A DNA stretch of 64,000 nt from Lacticaseibacillus suibinensis. Lineage in GTDB: Bacteria > Bacillota > Bacilli > Lactobacillales > Lactobacillaceae. Each line of letters begins with the position of its first letter. Position 1 is the stretch's first letter. The stretch lies in contig NZ_RHOK01000003.1 in the NCBI RefSeq assembly GCF_003946175.1, positions 62,001-126,000 of the forward strand, in the 5' to 3' direction. The position numbers and the translations under genes are program-made. Shown piece by piece: positions 9,492 to 17,782 of the stretch. The notes beneath the pieces are model-generated. The model was not told the DNA's origin, made no database searches, and saw nothing but the letters and a program-made list of their open reading frames with translations.

Positions 9492-10346
9492 CTATTCGGT
9501 CGGTTGATGTTGCTTGCGGTAAGCGCGCGGCGACAGGCCAGTTTCCTGGCTAAAGGCTTTGGAAAACGAGAAGGGATTCTGATACCCCACCGCATGGGCG
9601 ATGACGCCGATGGGGTAGTCGGTTTCGGTGAGGAGCTGGGTGGCGTGCTGCATGCGGTAGGTTTTGATATACTGCTGCGGCGACTGGCCAACATGCTTGA
9701 CGAACAGGCGGTGCAGGTAAGTACGGTCGATGTGCAGCGAATCGGCAATTTCACTGACCGAGATGTCTTCACCGTAGTTATTGGTGATATAAAACAGTGC
9801 TGATTCCAAGGCTTCTTTTTGGTCCAGATTGGTACGCACCGCGAGACTGGGGTAGGTGGAGCTCAGCTGATAAAGGAATTCATACAGGCGGCCGGTCATC
9901 AAAAGATTCCGATTGCGGCTGGTGTGTGAGGCAGCAATCACCGCCTGCGCCGCTTGGATCACTGGGCCATCCGGGTTAAAACTGAAGGTAGGGCTGCTGT
10001 TATCCAGCGCGGTGGTTTGCACATAGCGCTCAGCGGCCCGGCCGGAAAAGCCGATCCAGAGGTAGGTCCAAGGCTGACGATGATCCGCTTCGAACCGAAT
10101 AAGGGTGTGGGGTTCAATAATAAAGCCCTGACCAGCTTTCAAGGCATAGAAGTGGTTGCGCACCGTGTAGCTGCCTTCACCGGCCAAGACAAAATACAGC
10201 ATATAGCCGCTGCGCACGGTGGGGCCGTACGAATGATCCGGCTCGCAGCGTTCGGTGCCGCAAGTATAAACATTGATATCAAGATTAGCGTTGCGATTGA
10301 GACTAGAGAAATCATCAACGCGGTGGTTTTCGTCATTTGTCGACAT
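9492..10346 (-). CDS. AraC family transcriptional regulator of the galactoside locus
   Basis: This 284-residue regulator has an N-terminal cupin sugar-sensing domain (about 15-160, with GEGSYTVRNHFYALKAGQGFIIEP). Its C-terminal double helix-turn-helix domain (about 185-280) contains ISVSEIADSLHIDRTYLHRLFVKHVGQSPQQYI and YPIGVIAHAVGYQNPFSFSKAF. It is transcribed divergently from the EIIC-GH36-GH42 genes, so it probably activates them when a galactoside is present. ATG 10346 has GAGGT about 11 nt upstream. An 18-bp palindrome in the 124-bp intergenic region is a candidate binding site for this protein or for CcpA. Confidence 0.88.
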   Translation of the reverse strand: MSTNDENHRVDDFSSLNRNANLDINVYTCGTERCEPDHSYGPTVRSGYMLYFVLAGEGSYTVRNHFYALKAGQGFIIEPHTLIRFEADHRQPWTYLWIGFSGRAAERYVQTTALDNSSPTFSFNPDGPVIQAAQAVIAASHTSRNRNLLMTGRLYEFLYQLSSTYPSLAVRTNLDQKEALESALFYITNNYGEDISVSEIADSLHIDRTYLHRLFVKHVGQSPQQYIKTYRMQHATQLLTETDYPIGVIAHAVGYQNPFSFSKAFSQETGLSPRAYRKQHQPTE

Positions 10347-10408
10347 TTGGACAGGTTACCTCAACATTCTGCTATTTTGTTAGGGCTTACACGCAGTTAT
10401 CATAACTC

Positions 10409-10426
10409 TTGTAAACCGATTTACAA
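10409..10426. promoter_or_regulatory. Palindromic operator in the AraC/EIIC intergenic region
   Basis: TTGTAAA and TTTACAA flank CCGA. It resembles a catabolite-responsive element (TGTAAACGTTTACA) with two extra central bases. A -10-like TATTAT lies at 10442-10447 and TTTACA at 10420-10425 is a possible -35 (16 bp spacing), although that would put the start at the RBS. Whether CcpA or the AraC protein binds is undetermined. Confidence 0.5.
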
Positions 10427-10470
10427 AATTCATTTTATTGCTATTATCAACCCAAGGAGGGGTGGATCAC

Positions 10471-11772
10471 ATGAGTTTACAAGACACCATGAACGAGAAA
10501 GTGTTGCCACTGGCAACCAAATTCTCCCAAAATAAGTTCCTCATGAGTATCCGTGATGGCTTCATGGTTGCGTTCCCAGCGACCATGTTTGCTTCCATCA
10601 TGATCATCATCCAGAACTTGCCAACGACTTTCGGCTTTGCCAAGTACATGCCGCAGCCGGTGACCGACTTTTTGAACAATTTCCTCGGCCCGGTTTCTAA
10701 CGCGACGATGAATATTACCTCACTGTTTGTTGTCTTCGGGGTTGCTTATGCGTTGGCTGGTCAATACCATGCCACTCAGCTGTATGCTGGTGGGATCGCA
10801 ATGTCCGCCTTTGTTATGTTACTCCCAATTATGTCCAATAAGAACGGTTCCTACATTGACATCAATTTGCTTGGTTCCAAAGGCATGTTTGTGGCTTTGC
10901 TGACCGGGATTTTTGCCACGATTATTTACTCCAAGCTTGAAAACGCCAACATTACGATTAAGATGCCAGAATCCGTGCCACCGGCAATCGCGCAGTCCTT
11001 TATCGCGGTGATCCCTGGTGCTGCTTCGCTGCTGACGTTCACCTTCATTCGCTGGTTGTTCACCTTCACCGCCTGGGGCAATGCCTTTGACTTCATTTAT
11101 GATGTCCTGCAAGTGCCAATTCAAGGTTTAGGCGCAACGCTGCCAGCGACGATTGTGGTTTTGTTCTTCTCCCAGTTCCTCTGGTGGTTCGGGATTCACG
11201 GCACTTTGCTGGTTAACTCAGTGGTTTCGCCTATTTATGCCGCTTTGGATATCCAAAACTACAATGCTTACCAAGCAGGCAAGTCCATTCCTAACATCAT
11301 CTGCTCCACGTTTGCCGGCAGTTTTGAAACCACGGGGATGATTTTGGCCATTTCCTTGGCTGGTTTGTACATTGCCAAGTCTTCACGGCTGAAGCACACC
11401 ATGGAGCTCACTGCGGTGCCATCGGTCTTTAACATCAGTGAACCGATGACCTTCGGGGTGCCAATGGTCTTAAACCCAACCATCTTTATTCCTTGGATTT
11501 TGTCGCCAATCATTGTTGCTAGTGTCAGCTACTTTGCTTTTGCTTCTGGTCTGGTGCCATACCCAACTGGTGCGACGGTCGTTTGGTCCACACCAATCAT
11601 CCTTCAAGGCTGGCTTGCTACCGGTTCTTGGCGTGGTGCGGTATTGCAGATTGTGATGTTCGCGTTGTACTTCGTGATCTGGTTCCCATTCCTCAAGGTT
11701 TTGGACAAGCAATATCTGAACGAAGAAAAAGCACAAGCAGCCGAAACGCAAACCGAAACTTCGGCGCAGTAA
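10471..11772 (+). CDS. PTS sugar transporter EIIC, lactose/cellobiose family
   Basis: This is a 433-residue polytopic membrane protein of the Lac/Cel EIIC family. It begins with an amphipathic helix (MNEKVLPLATKFSQNKFLMSIRDG) and carries about ten hydrophobic segments. The active-site region is FFSQFLWWFGIHGTLLVNSV near residue 230-250, and the SEPMTFGVP signature is near 315-325. EIIC forms the sugar channel and needs EIIA/EIIB for phosphorylation; neither is encoded nearby. The start is ATG 10471, because AAGGAGGGG lies 8 nt upstream; an upstream TTG lacks an RBS. It is the first gene of the galactoside operon. Confidence 0.92.
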   Translation: MSLQDTMNEKVLPLATKFSQNKFLMSIRDGFMVAFPATMFASIMIIIQNLPTTFGFAKYMPQPVTDFLNNFLGPVSNATMNITSLFVVFGVAYALAGQYHATQLYAGGIAMSAFVMLLPIMSNKNGSYIDINLLGSKGMFVALLTGIFATIIYSKLENANITIKMPESVPPAIAQSFIAVIPGAASLLTFTFIRWLFTFTAWGNAFDFIYDVLQVPIQGLGATLPATIVVLFFSQFLWWFGIHGTLLVNSVVSPIYAALDIQNYNAYQAGKSIPNIICSTFAGSFETTGMILAISLAGLYIAKSSRLKHTMELTAVPSVFNISEPMTFGVPMVLNPTIFIPWILSPIIVASVSYFAFASGLVPYPTGATVVWSTPIILQGWLATGSWRGAVLQIVMFALYFVIWFPFLKVLDKQYLNEEKAQAAETQTETSAQ

Positions 11773-11798
11773 TCGCTGATTAGACTGGAGGGACCAAC

Positions 11799-12272
11799 AT
11801 GGCCAAAACAATGACGGTCGTCTACACCATGGCGCAGCCTAGCGCTGCCGTGTACCAGACGATTGTGGCGTCGCAGCTGGCATACTTCAAAGACCGCAAC
11901 GCCGGTATTCATGAGCTGGCTGTTGGGACTTCCGTCGCGACCACACTGCACACCAAAACTGATCAAATGCCGGTCGCCGCGACCATGACTGTGACGCAGC
12001 TAGAGGTTGACCGCGTGTTTGAGACCGAAGTGACCTATGCCGCTGGTCGAATTGTGACCACCTATCAGCTGGCGCCAGCGGCTGAAGGTACCAAAGTCAC
12101 TTATAGTGAAACCAATACCTTTAACAAGAAAAATTTTACCAACAGTTTTTGGGTGGTTGGTTGGGTCTACACGCTGTTTTACCGGCGTAATATCAAAAAA
12201 CGGCTGCAGTGGATCGAAGAAACTGCCGCTCTGAGTAAAGTAGGTGAGTCTAACGGCACTGCAAGTCATTGA
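11799..12272 (+). CDS. DUF3284 family protein
   Basis: This 157-residue protein resembles the SRPBCC-like DUF3284 family often found beside Lac/Cel PTS genes in lactobacilli. A beta-rich body (MTVVYTMAQPSAAVYQTIV, VATTLHTKTDQMPVAATMTV) is followed by a C-terminal basic hydrophobic end (VVGWVYTLFYRRNIKKRLQWIEE). No catalytic motif is visible and the function is unknown; a small-molecule-binding fold is likely. RBS GGAGG lies about 8 nt before ATG. The 3' end overlaps the start assigned to the alpha-galactosidase gene by 29 nt. Confidence 0.75.
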   Translation: MAKTMTVVYTMAQPSAAVYQTIVASQLAYFKDRNAGIHELAVGTSVATTLHTKTDQMPVAATMTVTQLEVDRVFETEVTYAAGRIVTTYQLAPAAEGTKVTYSETNTFNKKNFTNSFWVVGWVYTLFYRRNIKKRLQWIEETAALSKVGESNGTASH

Positions 12273-14481
12273 TGAAAAGTTTTTTCACTTAAGTAACGAC
12301 CGCGTCAGCTATATTATCGCGGTGATGCCCAATGGTCAGTTAGGCCACGTGTACTTTGGCCCAAAACTGACCCTGGATCGAGCGCAACTGGAAGCCTTGG
12401 TGGCTCCGGTGAGCAAATCTGCCGGCACGGTCAAGTTCAGCGCTGACGATCACCAATTCAGTTTGGCGGATCAGCAGCAAGAACTGCCAGTTTATGGCTC
12501 CACCGATTACCGGCAGGGTAGCCTCGGCCTCAAAGCCGATGGCGCACCGTTGTACCTTGATCTCAAGTATCAAAGTTATACCACCGCTAGCAGCAAACCC
12601 CGGGTGTTGACCACCCCAGGCGCGTTTGGCGATCAGGCTGATTGCCTGAACTTGACAGTGAAAGATAGTACCTGGCAAGTGGAGGCGGTGCTGCATTACA
12701 CGCTGTTTCCTGATGCCGCCGCGGTCGTGCGGTCGGTGACGGTGACCAACCACGCCCAGCAGTCTTATCTGCTGGAGCGGTGCCTGAGCGCCACGCTAGA
12801 TCTGCCCACGGCTGATTATGAATTTCTTCATTTGTCGGGCAACTGGGCCCGCGAACGCCAGGTGCAAACCCAGTCGCTGGCGCATGGCATTGCCAGTGTG
12901 GAATCGTTGCATGGGGCTTCCAGTCATCAACAGAATCCCTTTGTCGCGTTGGTGGCCACTGACGCCACGTTGCGGCATGGTGAGGCTTACGGGGCTAATC
13001 TGATTTACTCCGGTAACTTCCAGGCCAGCGCTGAAGTCAATGAGTGGCGCCAGACCCGGCTGACCACTGGGATTCATCCTGAGCAATTTGAATGGCAGTT
13101 GGATCCTGAGACGGCGTTTACCTCACCCGAAGCGGTGCTCCTGTACTCGGATAGTGGCCTAAACGGGCTGGCGCAACAAGCGGCGCAGTTTGCCAATCAG
13201 CATATCATTGCGCCGCATTGGCAGCACCGGCCGCGGCCAGTGGTACTGAACAGCTGGGAAGCGGCGTACTTCCATTTGGATCCTAAGGTCTTGCTGAAGT
13301 TAGCGGATCAAGGCAAACAAATCGGTGTCGACTGCTTCGTGCTGGATGACGGCTGGTTTGGTAATCGTGATACGGACAATTCCTCGCTGGGCGACTGGCA
13401 AGTGGATCGCCGCAAGTTTCCGGCTGGGCTAGGGGCTTTTGCTCAAGCCATTCATGCTAAAGGCCTGCAGTTTGGCCTGTGGTTTGAACCGGAAATGGTT
13501 TCCCCGAACAGTGCGCTGATCAAGGCGCATCCTGACTGGGTGGTGGGTCCAAACCGTGGGCGCCGCTCGGTTGGTCGCCATCAGTACGTGTTGGACTTTG
13601 CCAATCCGGCGGTGGTTGAGAATCTGTATGAGCAGATGCGGCGCGTGATTGATGAAACGCAGCTGGATTACATCAAGTGGGACATGAACCGCGATATCAC
13701 CGAAGCTTATTCGGCTTACCTCGCGCAAGTGGGGCGGCCGCAAGGGGAATTCTTCCACCGGTATATTCAAGGCGTTTATGCCTTGTATGCGAAATTGCTG
13801 ACGGCCTACCCTGATGTGCTGATTGAAGGTTGTGCCGGTGGCGGCGGCCGCTTTGACCTTGGTATTCTGTTCTATTCGCCGCAGATCTGGGTCTCTGACG
13901 ACAGTGATGCGGTGGAACGCCTGCGCATTCAGTTCGGCACCAGTCTGGGTTATCCGCTGAGTGCGATGAGTAATCACCTCACCAAGGTGCCCAATGATCA
14001 AGTGGGCCGCACCACCCCGCTCGCCATGCGCTTTAACGTGGCAACGTTCGGCGTGCTGGGCTATGAGCTGGATCTCACCAAGTTGACACCAGCCACGCTG
14101 ACGGCCCTCAAACAGCAAATCGTCCAGTACCGGCAAAACCAGGAATTGATTTTGCATGGCCAGTTCGAATTGCTGCCGCCAACCGGGAAAAACTCGAATG
14201 AGTTTGCTTGGGCGGTCGTGAACGCGGCACGCACAGAAGCGCTGGTGGGGTTCTATCGGCTATTAGCCACCCCAGGCCAGACCGTGGCCGACCGCTTATC
14301 GTTGCCATTTTTGAACGGCGAGCAGCAGTACCAAGTCGAAGGCCAAACCGTGCCCATCAGCGGCAGTGTGCTAAAGCATGTCGGCTTGCCGCTGCCGGTG
14401 CAGTTCAATGGGGTGAACCCCGACACCGCCACCCTCAAAGGTGACTATCAATCATGTTTGTTGCATCTGCTGGCCCTTTAA
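12244..14481 (+). CDS. Alpha-galactosidase, glycoside hydrolase family 36
   Basis: This 745-residue GH36 enzyme releases terminal alpha-linked galactose from melibiose, raffinose and related oligosaccharides. It has an N-terminal beta-sandwich (1-330), then a TIM barrel with VLDDGWFGNRDTDN near 366, GLWFEPEMVSPNS near 415, the nucleophile Asp480 in IKWDMNRDIT, and the acid/base Asp in VSDDSDAVERL (552/553). A C-terminal beta domain follows. No signal peptide, so it acts in the cytoplasm. The assigned start is GTG 12244 inside the DUF3284 gene; the RBS is weak, but the resulting N-terminus (LTALQVIDEKFFHLSNDRVSY) is family-like. Translational coupling to the upstream gene is likely. Confidence 0.93.
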   Translation: MSLTALQVIDEKFFHLSNDRVSYIIAVMPNGQLGHVYFGPKLTLDRAQLEALVAPVSKSAGTVKFSADDHQFSLADQQQELPVYGSTDYRQGSLGLKADGAPLYLDLKYQSYTTASSKPRVLTTPGAFGDQADCLNLTVKDSTWQVEAVLHYTLFPDAAAVVRSVTVTNHAQQSYLLERCLSATLDLPTADYEFLHLSGNWARERQVQTQSLAHGIASVESLHGASSHQQNPFVALVATDATLRHGEAYGANLIYSGNFQASAEVNEWRQTRLTTGIHPEQFEWQLDPETAFTSPEAVLLYSDSGLNGLAQQAAQFANQHIIAPHWQHRPRPVVLNSWEAAYFHLDPKVLLKLADQGKQIGVDCFVLDDGWFGNRDTDNSSLGDWQVDRRKFPAGLGAFAQAIHAKGLQFGLWFEPEMVSPNSALIKAHPDWVVGPNRGRRSVGRHQYVLDFANPAVVENLYEQMRRVIDETQLDYIKWDMNRDITEAYSAYLAQVGRPQGEFFHRYIQGVYALYAKLLTAYPDVLIEGCAGGGGRFDLGILFYSPQIWVSDDSDAVERLRIQFGTSLGYPLSAMSNHLTKVPNDQVGRTTPLAMRFNVATFGVLGYELDLTKLTPATLTALKQQIVQYRQNQELILHGQFELLPPTGKNSNEFAWAVVNAARTEALVGFYRLLATPGQTVADRLSLPFLNGEQQYQVEGQTVPISGSVLKHVGLPLPVQFNGVNPDTATLKGDYQSCLLHLLAL

Positions 14482-14497
14482 TCGCTGCCGGATGCCA

Positions 14498-14528
14498 TAT
14501 AATGGGGATGTGATGCCATCACATCCCC
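14498..14528 (+). promoter_or_regulatory. Consensus -10 box abutting an 11-bp palindrome, between GH36 and GH42 genes
   Basis: TATAAT (14498-14503) is followed immediately by GGGGATGTGAT, GCC and ATCACATCCCC (14504-14528), then TTTTG. The palindrome may be an operator over a transcription start, or a weak intrinsic terminator that lowers GH42 expression. No good -35 is visible at 17 bp. Confidence 0.5.
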
Positions 14529-14577
14529 TTTTGTGAATAAGGCGGCGCGGGCTGCCTGCTGATAGGAGGAAAGACTC

Positions 14578-16617
14578 GTGAACTTCAATGTTGATGAACG
14601 CTTGCTGCATGGCGGCGATTACAACCCCGACCAATGGCTGGATTATCCAGCGGTAATTGAAAAAGATTTTGCGCTGATGAAAAAGGCGCAGATCAACACG
14701 CTGACCTTAGGCGTTTTTGCTTGGTCGGCGCTGGAACCGGAGGAAGGCCACTTTGACTTTGGGTGGCTGGATGACATTTTTGACCGGGTGAACCAAATGG
14801 GTGGCAATGTGATTTTGGCCACGCCAAGCGGGGCGCGGCCGCAGTGGCTCAGTGAAAAGTATCCGGAAGTCAACCGGGTGGATGAGCGCCTGCAGCGTCA
14901 CACCCACGGGTTCCGGCATGATCATTGTTTTTCCAGCCCAGTTTATCGGGAAAAGGTCCGCATCATCAATACCAAGCTGGCCGAGCGGTATGGCCATAAT
15001 CCGGCGCTGGCGATGTGGCATGTGTCCAACGAATATTCCGGCACCTGCTTCTGCGACTTGTGTCAGGCGAACTGGCAGCAGTGGCTACAGAATAAGTATC
15101 ACACCCTCAAGGCCTTGAACGATGCCTGGCTGATGAGTTTTTGGGGTGGCACTTATACCGACTGGGCGCAAATCAAAGTGCCTAGTCAACTGGGCTCCAG
15201 TAAGGTCCATGGCATGGCACTGGACTGGCAGCGGTTCAACACGGCGATGACGATCGACTTTTTCGACGCTGAAGTCAAGCCGCTGCGGGCGGCGAACCCA
15301 ACCATTCCGGTGACGACTAACTTTATGGCAGAAGGCCCGAATGGCGATTTTATTCCGCTGCAAGGCATCGACTATGGCGCTTTTGCCAAGCATGTCGATG
15401 TCGTCTCCTGGGACAGTTATCCGCAATGGAACAACAACTTTGAACCGCTCGCCGAAACCGCGATGAAAACGGCCTTTGTCCATGACACCTTTTACGGCCT
15501 GAAAAATCAGCCCTTCTTGGTGATGGAATCCGCGCCTTCGCGGGTCAATACCGCGGTGGCGAAGCTGAAACGGCCAGGCGTGCATGCCCTGGCGTCGTTC
15601 CAGCAGATCGCGCATGGCTCTGAAGGATCCTTATACTTCCAAATTCACGCCTCCCGGGCGAATTCGGAAAAGTTCCATGGCGCCGTGATTGGCCATGATG
15701 GCACCGGCGACACCCGGGTGTTTAAGGAAGTGGCGGCCTATGGTGAACGCTTGACCCACCTTAAAGGGTTGCGCCACACCAAGCGTCAGCCGCATGTCGC
15801 CATTTTGTTCGACTGGGATGTCCTGTGGGCGCAAAACCGGGAAGCGGCATTCGGCCGCGACCGCAAGCGTTACTTCCAGACCTTGGAAGATCATTACAGC
15901 TACTTCTGGCAACATGACATTCCGGTAGCCGTCCAACCGGTCGATCACGATTTTAGTCAGTATGACTTGGTGATTGCCCCGATGCTGTACCTGATGCGGC
16001 CGGAATTGATGGCGCGGCTGCAGGCTTATGTCAAACAAGGCGGCACACTGGTGTCCTCATACTTCACCGGCATTGTCGATGAACATGACTCAGTTTACCT
16101 TGGCGGCTGGCCTAAGCCGCTGCAAGAGACCTTTGGCGTGGCACTCGGGGAGTTTGATTCAGTTTACCCTGGTGAGCACAATCATGTCAGCTATGCCGGC
16201 CAAACGTTTGAAACGCATGATTACAACCAGCTGATCACACCTAAAAGTGCGCAAGTGTTGGGTCAGTATGAGAACGACTTTTATGCTGGCACTGCCGCAG
16301 TGACCCAAAACGACTACGGCGCTGGCCACGCCTACTATATCGGGCCGTGCACTGGCCGCGACTTGCTAGATAAGCTGTATGCAGGACTGCCGGTGGTGCA
16401 GACCGTGACGAGCGACCAGTTGGCAGTGCCCAATGCCGCCGTGTCGATTCAAACCCGCCAAGGCGAAGCTGGGACCTTTGTCTTCATCATGAACTTTAGC
16501 GAGCAAGCACAAACCGTGACGCTGAAACAAGCGCTGGTTGATGTTGAAACTGGTGCGCCGCTCAGTGGTAGCTTGCCGCTGAATCCGTATCAAGTCGTGG
16601 TGGCCAAGGAGGCCTAA
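14578..16617 (+). CDS. Beta-galactosidase, glycoside hydrolase family 42
   Basis: This 679-residue GH42 enzyme cleaves beta-galactosides (lactose, galacto-oligosaccharides, galactan fragments). The barrel begins LLHGGDYNPDQWLDYP. Acid/base Glu152 is in HVSNEYSG, and nucleophile Glu317 is in FLVMESAPSRVN. Cysteines in CFCDLCQANW fit the structural zinc site of the family. The trimerisation and C-terminal beta domains follow (to 679). No signal peptide is present. The start is GTG 14578, with AGGAGGAAAG 6 nt upstream. It is followed at one base by the SGNH esterase gene. GH42 enzymes act on unphosphorylated galactosides, so the substrate must reach the cytoplasm unphosphorylated. Confidence 0.95.
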   Translation: MNFNVDERLLHGGDYNPDQWLDYPAVIEKDFALMKKAQINTLTLGVFAWSALEPEEGHFDFGWLDDIFDRVNQMGGNVILATPSGARPQWLSEKYPEVNRVDERLQRHTHGFRHDHCFSSPVYREKVRIINTKLAERYGHNPALAMWHVSNEYSGTCFCDLCQANWQQWLQNKYHTLKALNDAWLMSFWGGTYTDWAQIKVPSQLGSSKVHGMALDWQRFNTAMTIDFFDAEVKPLRAANPTIPVTTNFMAEGPNGDFIPLQGIDYGAFAKHVDVVSWDSYPQWNNNFEPLAETAMKTAFVHDTFYGLKNQPFLVMESAPSRVNTAVAKLKRPGVHALASFQQIAHGSEGSLYFQIHASRANSEKFHGAVIGHDGTGDTRVFKEVAAYGERLTHLKGLRHTKRQPHVAILFDWDVLWAQNREAAFGRDRKRYFQTLEDHYSYFWQHDIPVAVQPVDHDFSQYDLVIAPMLYLMRPELMARLQAYVKQGGTLVSSYFTGIVDEHDSVYLGGWPKPLQETFGVALGEFDSVYPGEHNHVSYAGQTFETHDYNQLITPKSAQVLGQYENDFYAGTAAVTQNDYGAGHAYYIGPCTGRDLLDKLYAGLPVVQTVTSDQLAVPNAAVSIQTRQGEAGTFVFIMNFSEQAQTVTLKQALVDVETGAPLSGSLPLNPYQVVVAKEA

Positions 16618-16618
16618 C

Positions 16619-17611
16619 TTGGAGCAAGAGGGGATTGACTTTCATAATGTGGCGTTAATTCGGCCCACGCCGGCTGGGCCACTGCTGGATCGACTACCGG
16701 CAGCGGTGCGCGCTCAAGTCGATGAACCGGCGACACATACCTCATCGGATGCGTCAGGAGTCGAGCTGCGCTTTGTCATGCAAGCGCCACAGGTGAAGTT
16801 GACCTTGGCGGTGGAGGCGGCAGCGGAGGCGCAAATTGCCTACCTACGCTTCGGGACTTTTCCCGGCACTTGGACCGCTTCAACGCGGATTTTAACGACC
16901 AAACCGACTACGCTCACGATTGCCCAACCGCAAAACCTAGTGCGACTGCAAGGCCTCGCCAAGACCAAGCATCTGGCCTTTGATCCAGCTGTGGTGCGCG
17001 TCTGTTTGCCGTACTGTCGTAATTACTTCTATCGGGTCGAAGGGGCGGTGACGCTGCCAGACCCTCAGCAACTGCCGCCATGCACGTACTTGGCTTATGG
17101 TTCTTCCATCACTCATGGTTCGATGGCGCTGAATCCTATGGCGACGTATCCGCAATTAATTGCGGATCGGTTGGGGACGGATCTGCTGAACTTTGGCTTT
17201 CCAGGATCGGCGTGGCTGGAGCCGGCGGTGGCCGATTACCTGGTAAGCCGCTCAGATTGGCACTTGGCGTCGCTGGCCATGGGCATCAATATGCTTGACG
17301 CATTTTCGCCAGCCGCTTTCCGCGCGCGGGTGCGACGCTTCATCGCGCCTTTTGCCGCCGATCCGCGGCCGGTCGTGGCCACGGATATGGTGGTCACCGA
17401 TTATCCGGCCGATCCTGGCAAAGTGGCGCAATTTCGGCAAATCGTTAAAGAGGAAACCGCTGGCAAGTTGCCCTACATCAGCGGTTTGGAGCTGCTTGGG
17501 GATGAAACTGACTTGAGTTCAGACTTGCTTCATCCCACGGCCACTGGCATGCGGCAAATTGCGCACCACCTCGGTGATTTTCTGGTGGCGCACGCCGGTA
17601 AAATGGATTAG
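16619..17611 (+). CDS. SGNH/GDSL hydrolase (probable acyl/acetyl esterase)
   Basis: This 330-residue protein has an N-terminal beta-sandwich (about 1-150) and a C-terminal SGNH domain. Block I is AYGSSITHGSM, with the nucleophile Ser near 160. The glycine block is NFGFPGSAW, block III is degenerate (MGINMLDAF), and block V is SDLLHPTATG with the catalytic Asp/His. This two-domain layout is that of carbohydrate esterases that deacetylate oligosaccharides. Membership of the galactosidase operon suggests it removes acetyl groups from imported galactosides. The start is TTG 16619, with AAGGAGG 7 nt upstream inside the end of the GH42 gene. No signal peptide, so it acts in the cytoplasm. Confidence 0.82.
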   Translation: MEQEGIDFHNVALIRPTPAGPLLDRLPAAVRAQVDEPATHTSSDASGVELRFVMQAPQVKLTLAVEAAAEAQIAYLRFGTFPGTWTASTRILTTKPTTLTIAQPQNLVRLQGLAKTKHLAFDPAVVRVCLPYCRNYFYRVEGAVTLPDPQQLPPCTYLAYGSSITHGSMALNPMATYPQLIADRLGTDLLNFGFPGSAWLEPAVADYLVSRSDWHLASLAMGINMLDAFSPAAFRARVRRFIAPFAADPRPVVATDMVVTDYPADPGKVAQFRQIVKEETAGKLPYISGLELLGDETDLSSDLLHPTATGMRQIAHHLGDFLVAHAGKMD

Positions 17612-17626
17612 GTACAATTGAATAAG

Positions 17627-17668
17627 GCGCCGCACCCATCCGCATGAGCGGCAGGTGCGGCGCTTTTT
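17627..17668 (+). terminator. Galactoside operon terminator
   Basis: The 10-bp arms GCGCCGCACC (17627-17636) and GGTGCGGCGC (17654-17663) are followed by TTTTT. It closes the operon 16 bp after the esterase stop. Confidence 0.92.
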
Positions 17669-17782
17669 AAGTAGCTTCACCAGCTGGGAAAAGTTGCGGG
17701 GTTTCTTTGCGAAAATGACGCCTAAACCGTGGGCATTTGTGATAGAGTGGGGCAAGATATTGAAGATGAGGTAGGTTGTAGC

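Noticed and set aside
9114-9553. Proline-rich and alanine-rich frames over the glycine-rich tail of the TPM protein
   Set aside because: They are antisense or frame-shifted reads of GGC/GGT repeats, with no RBS or domains.
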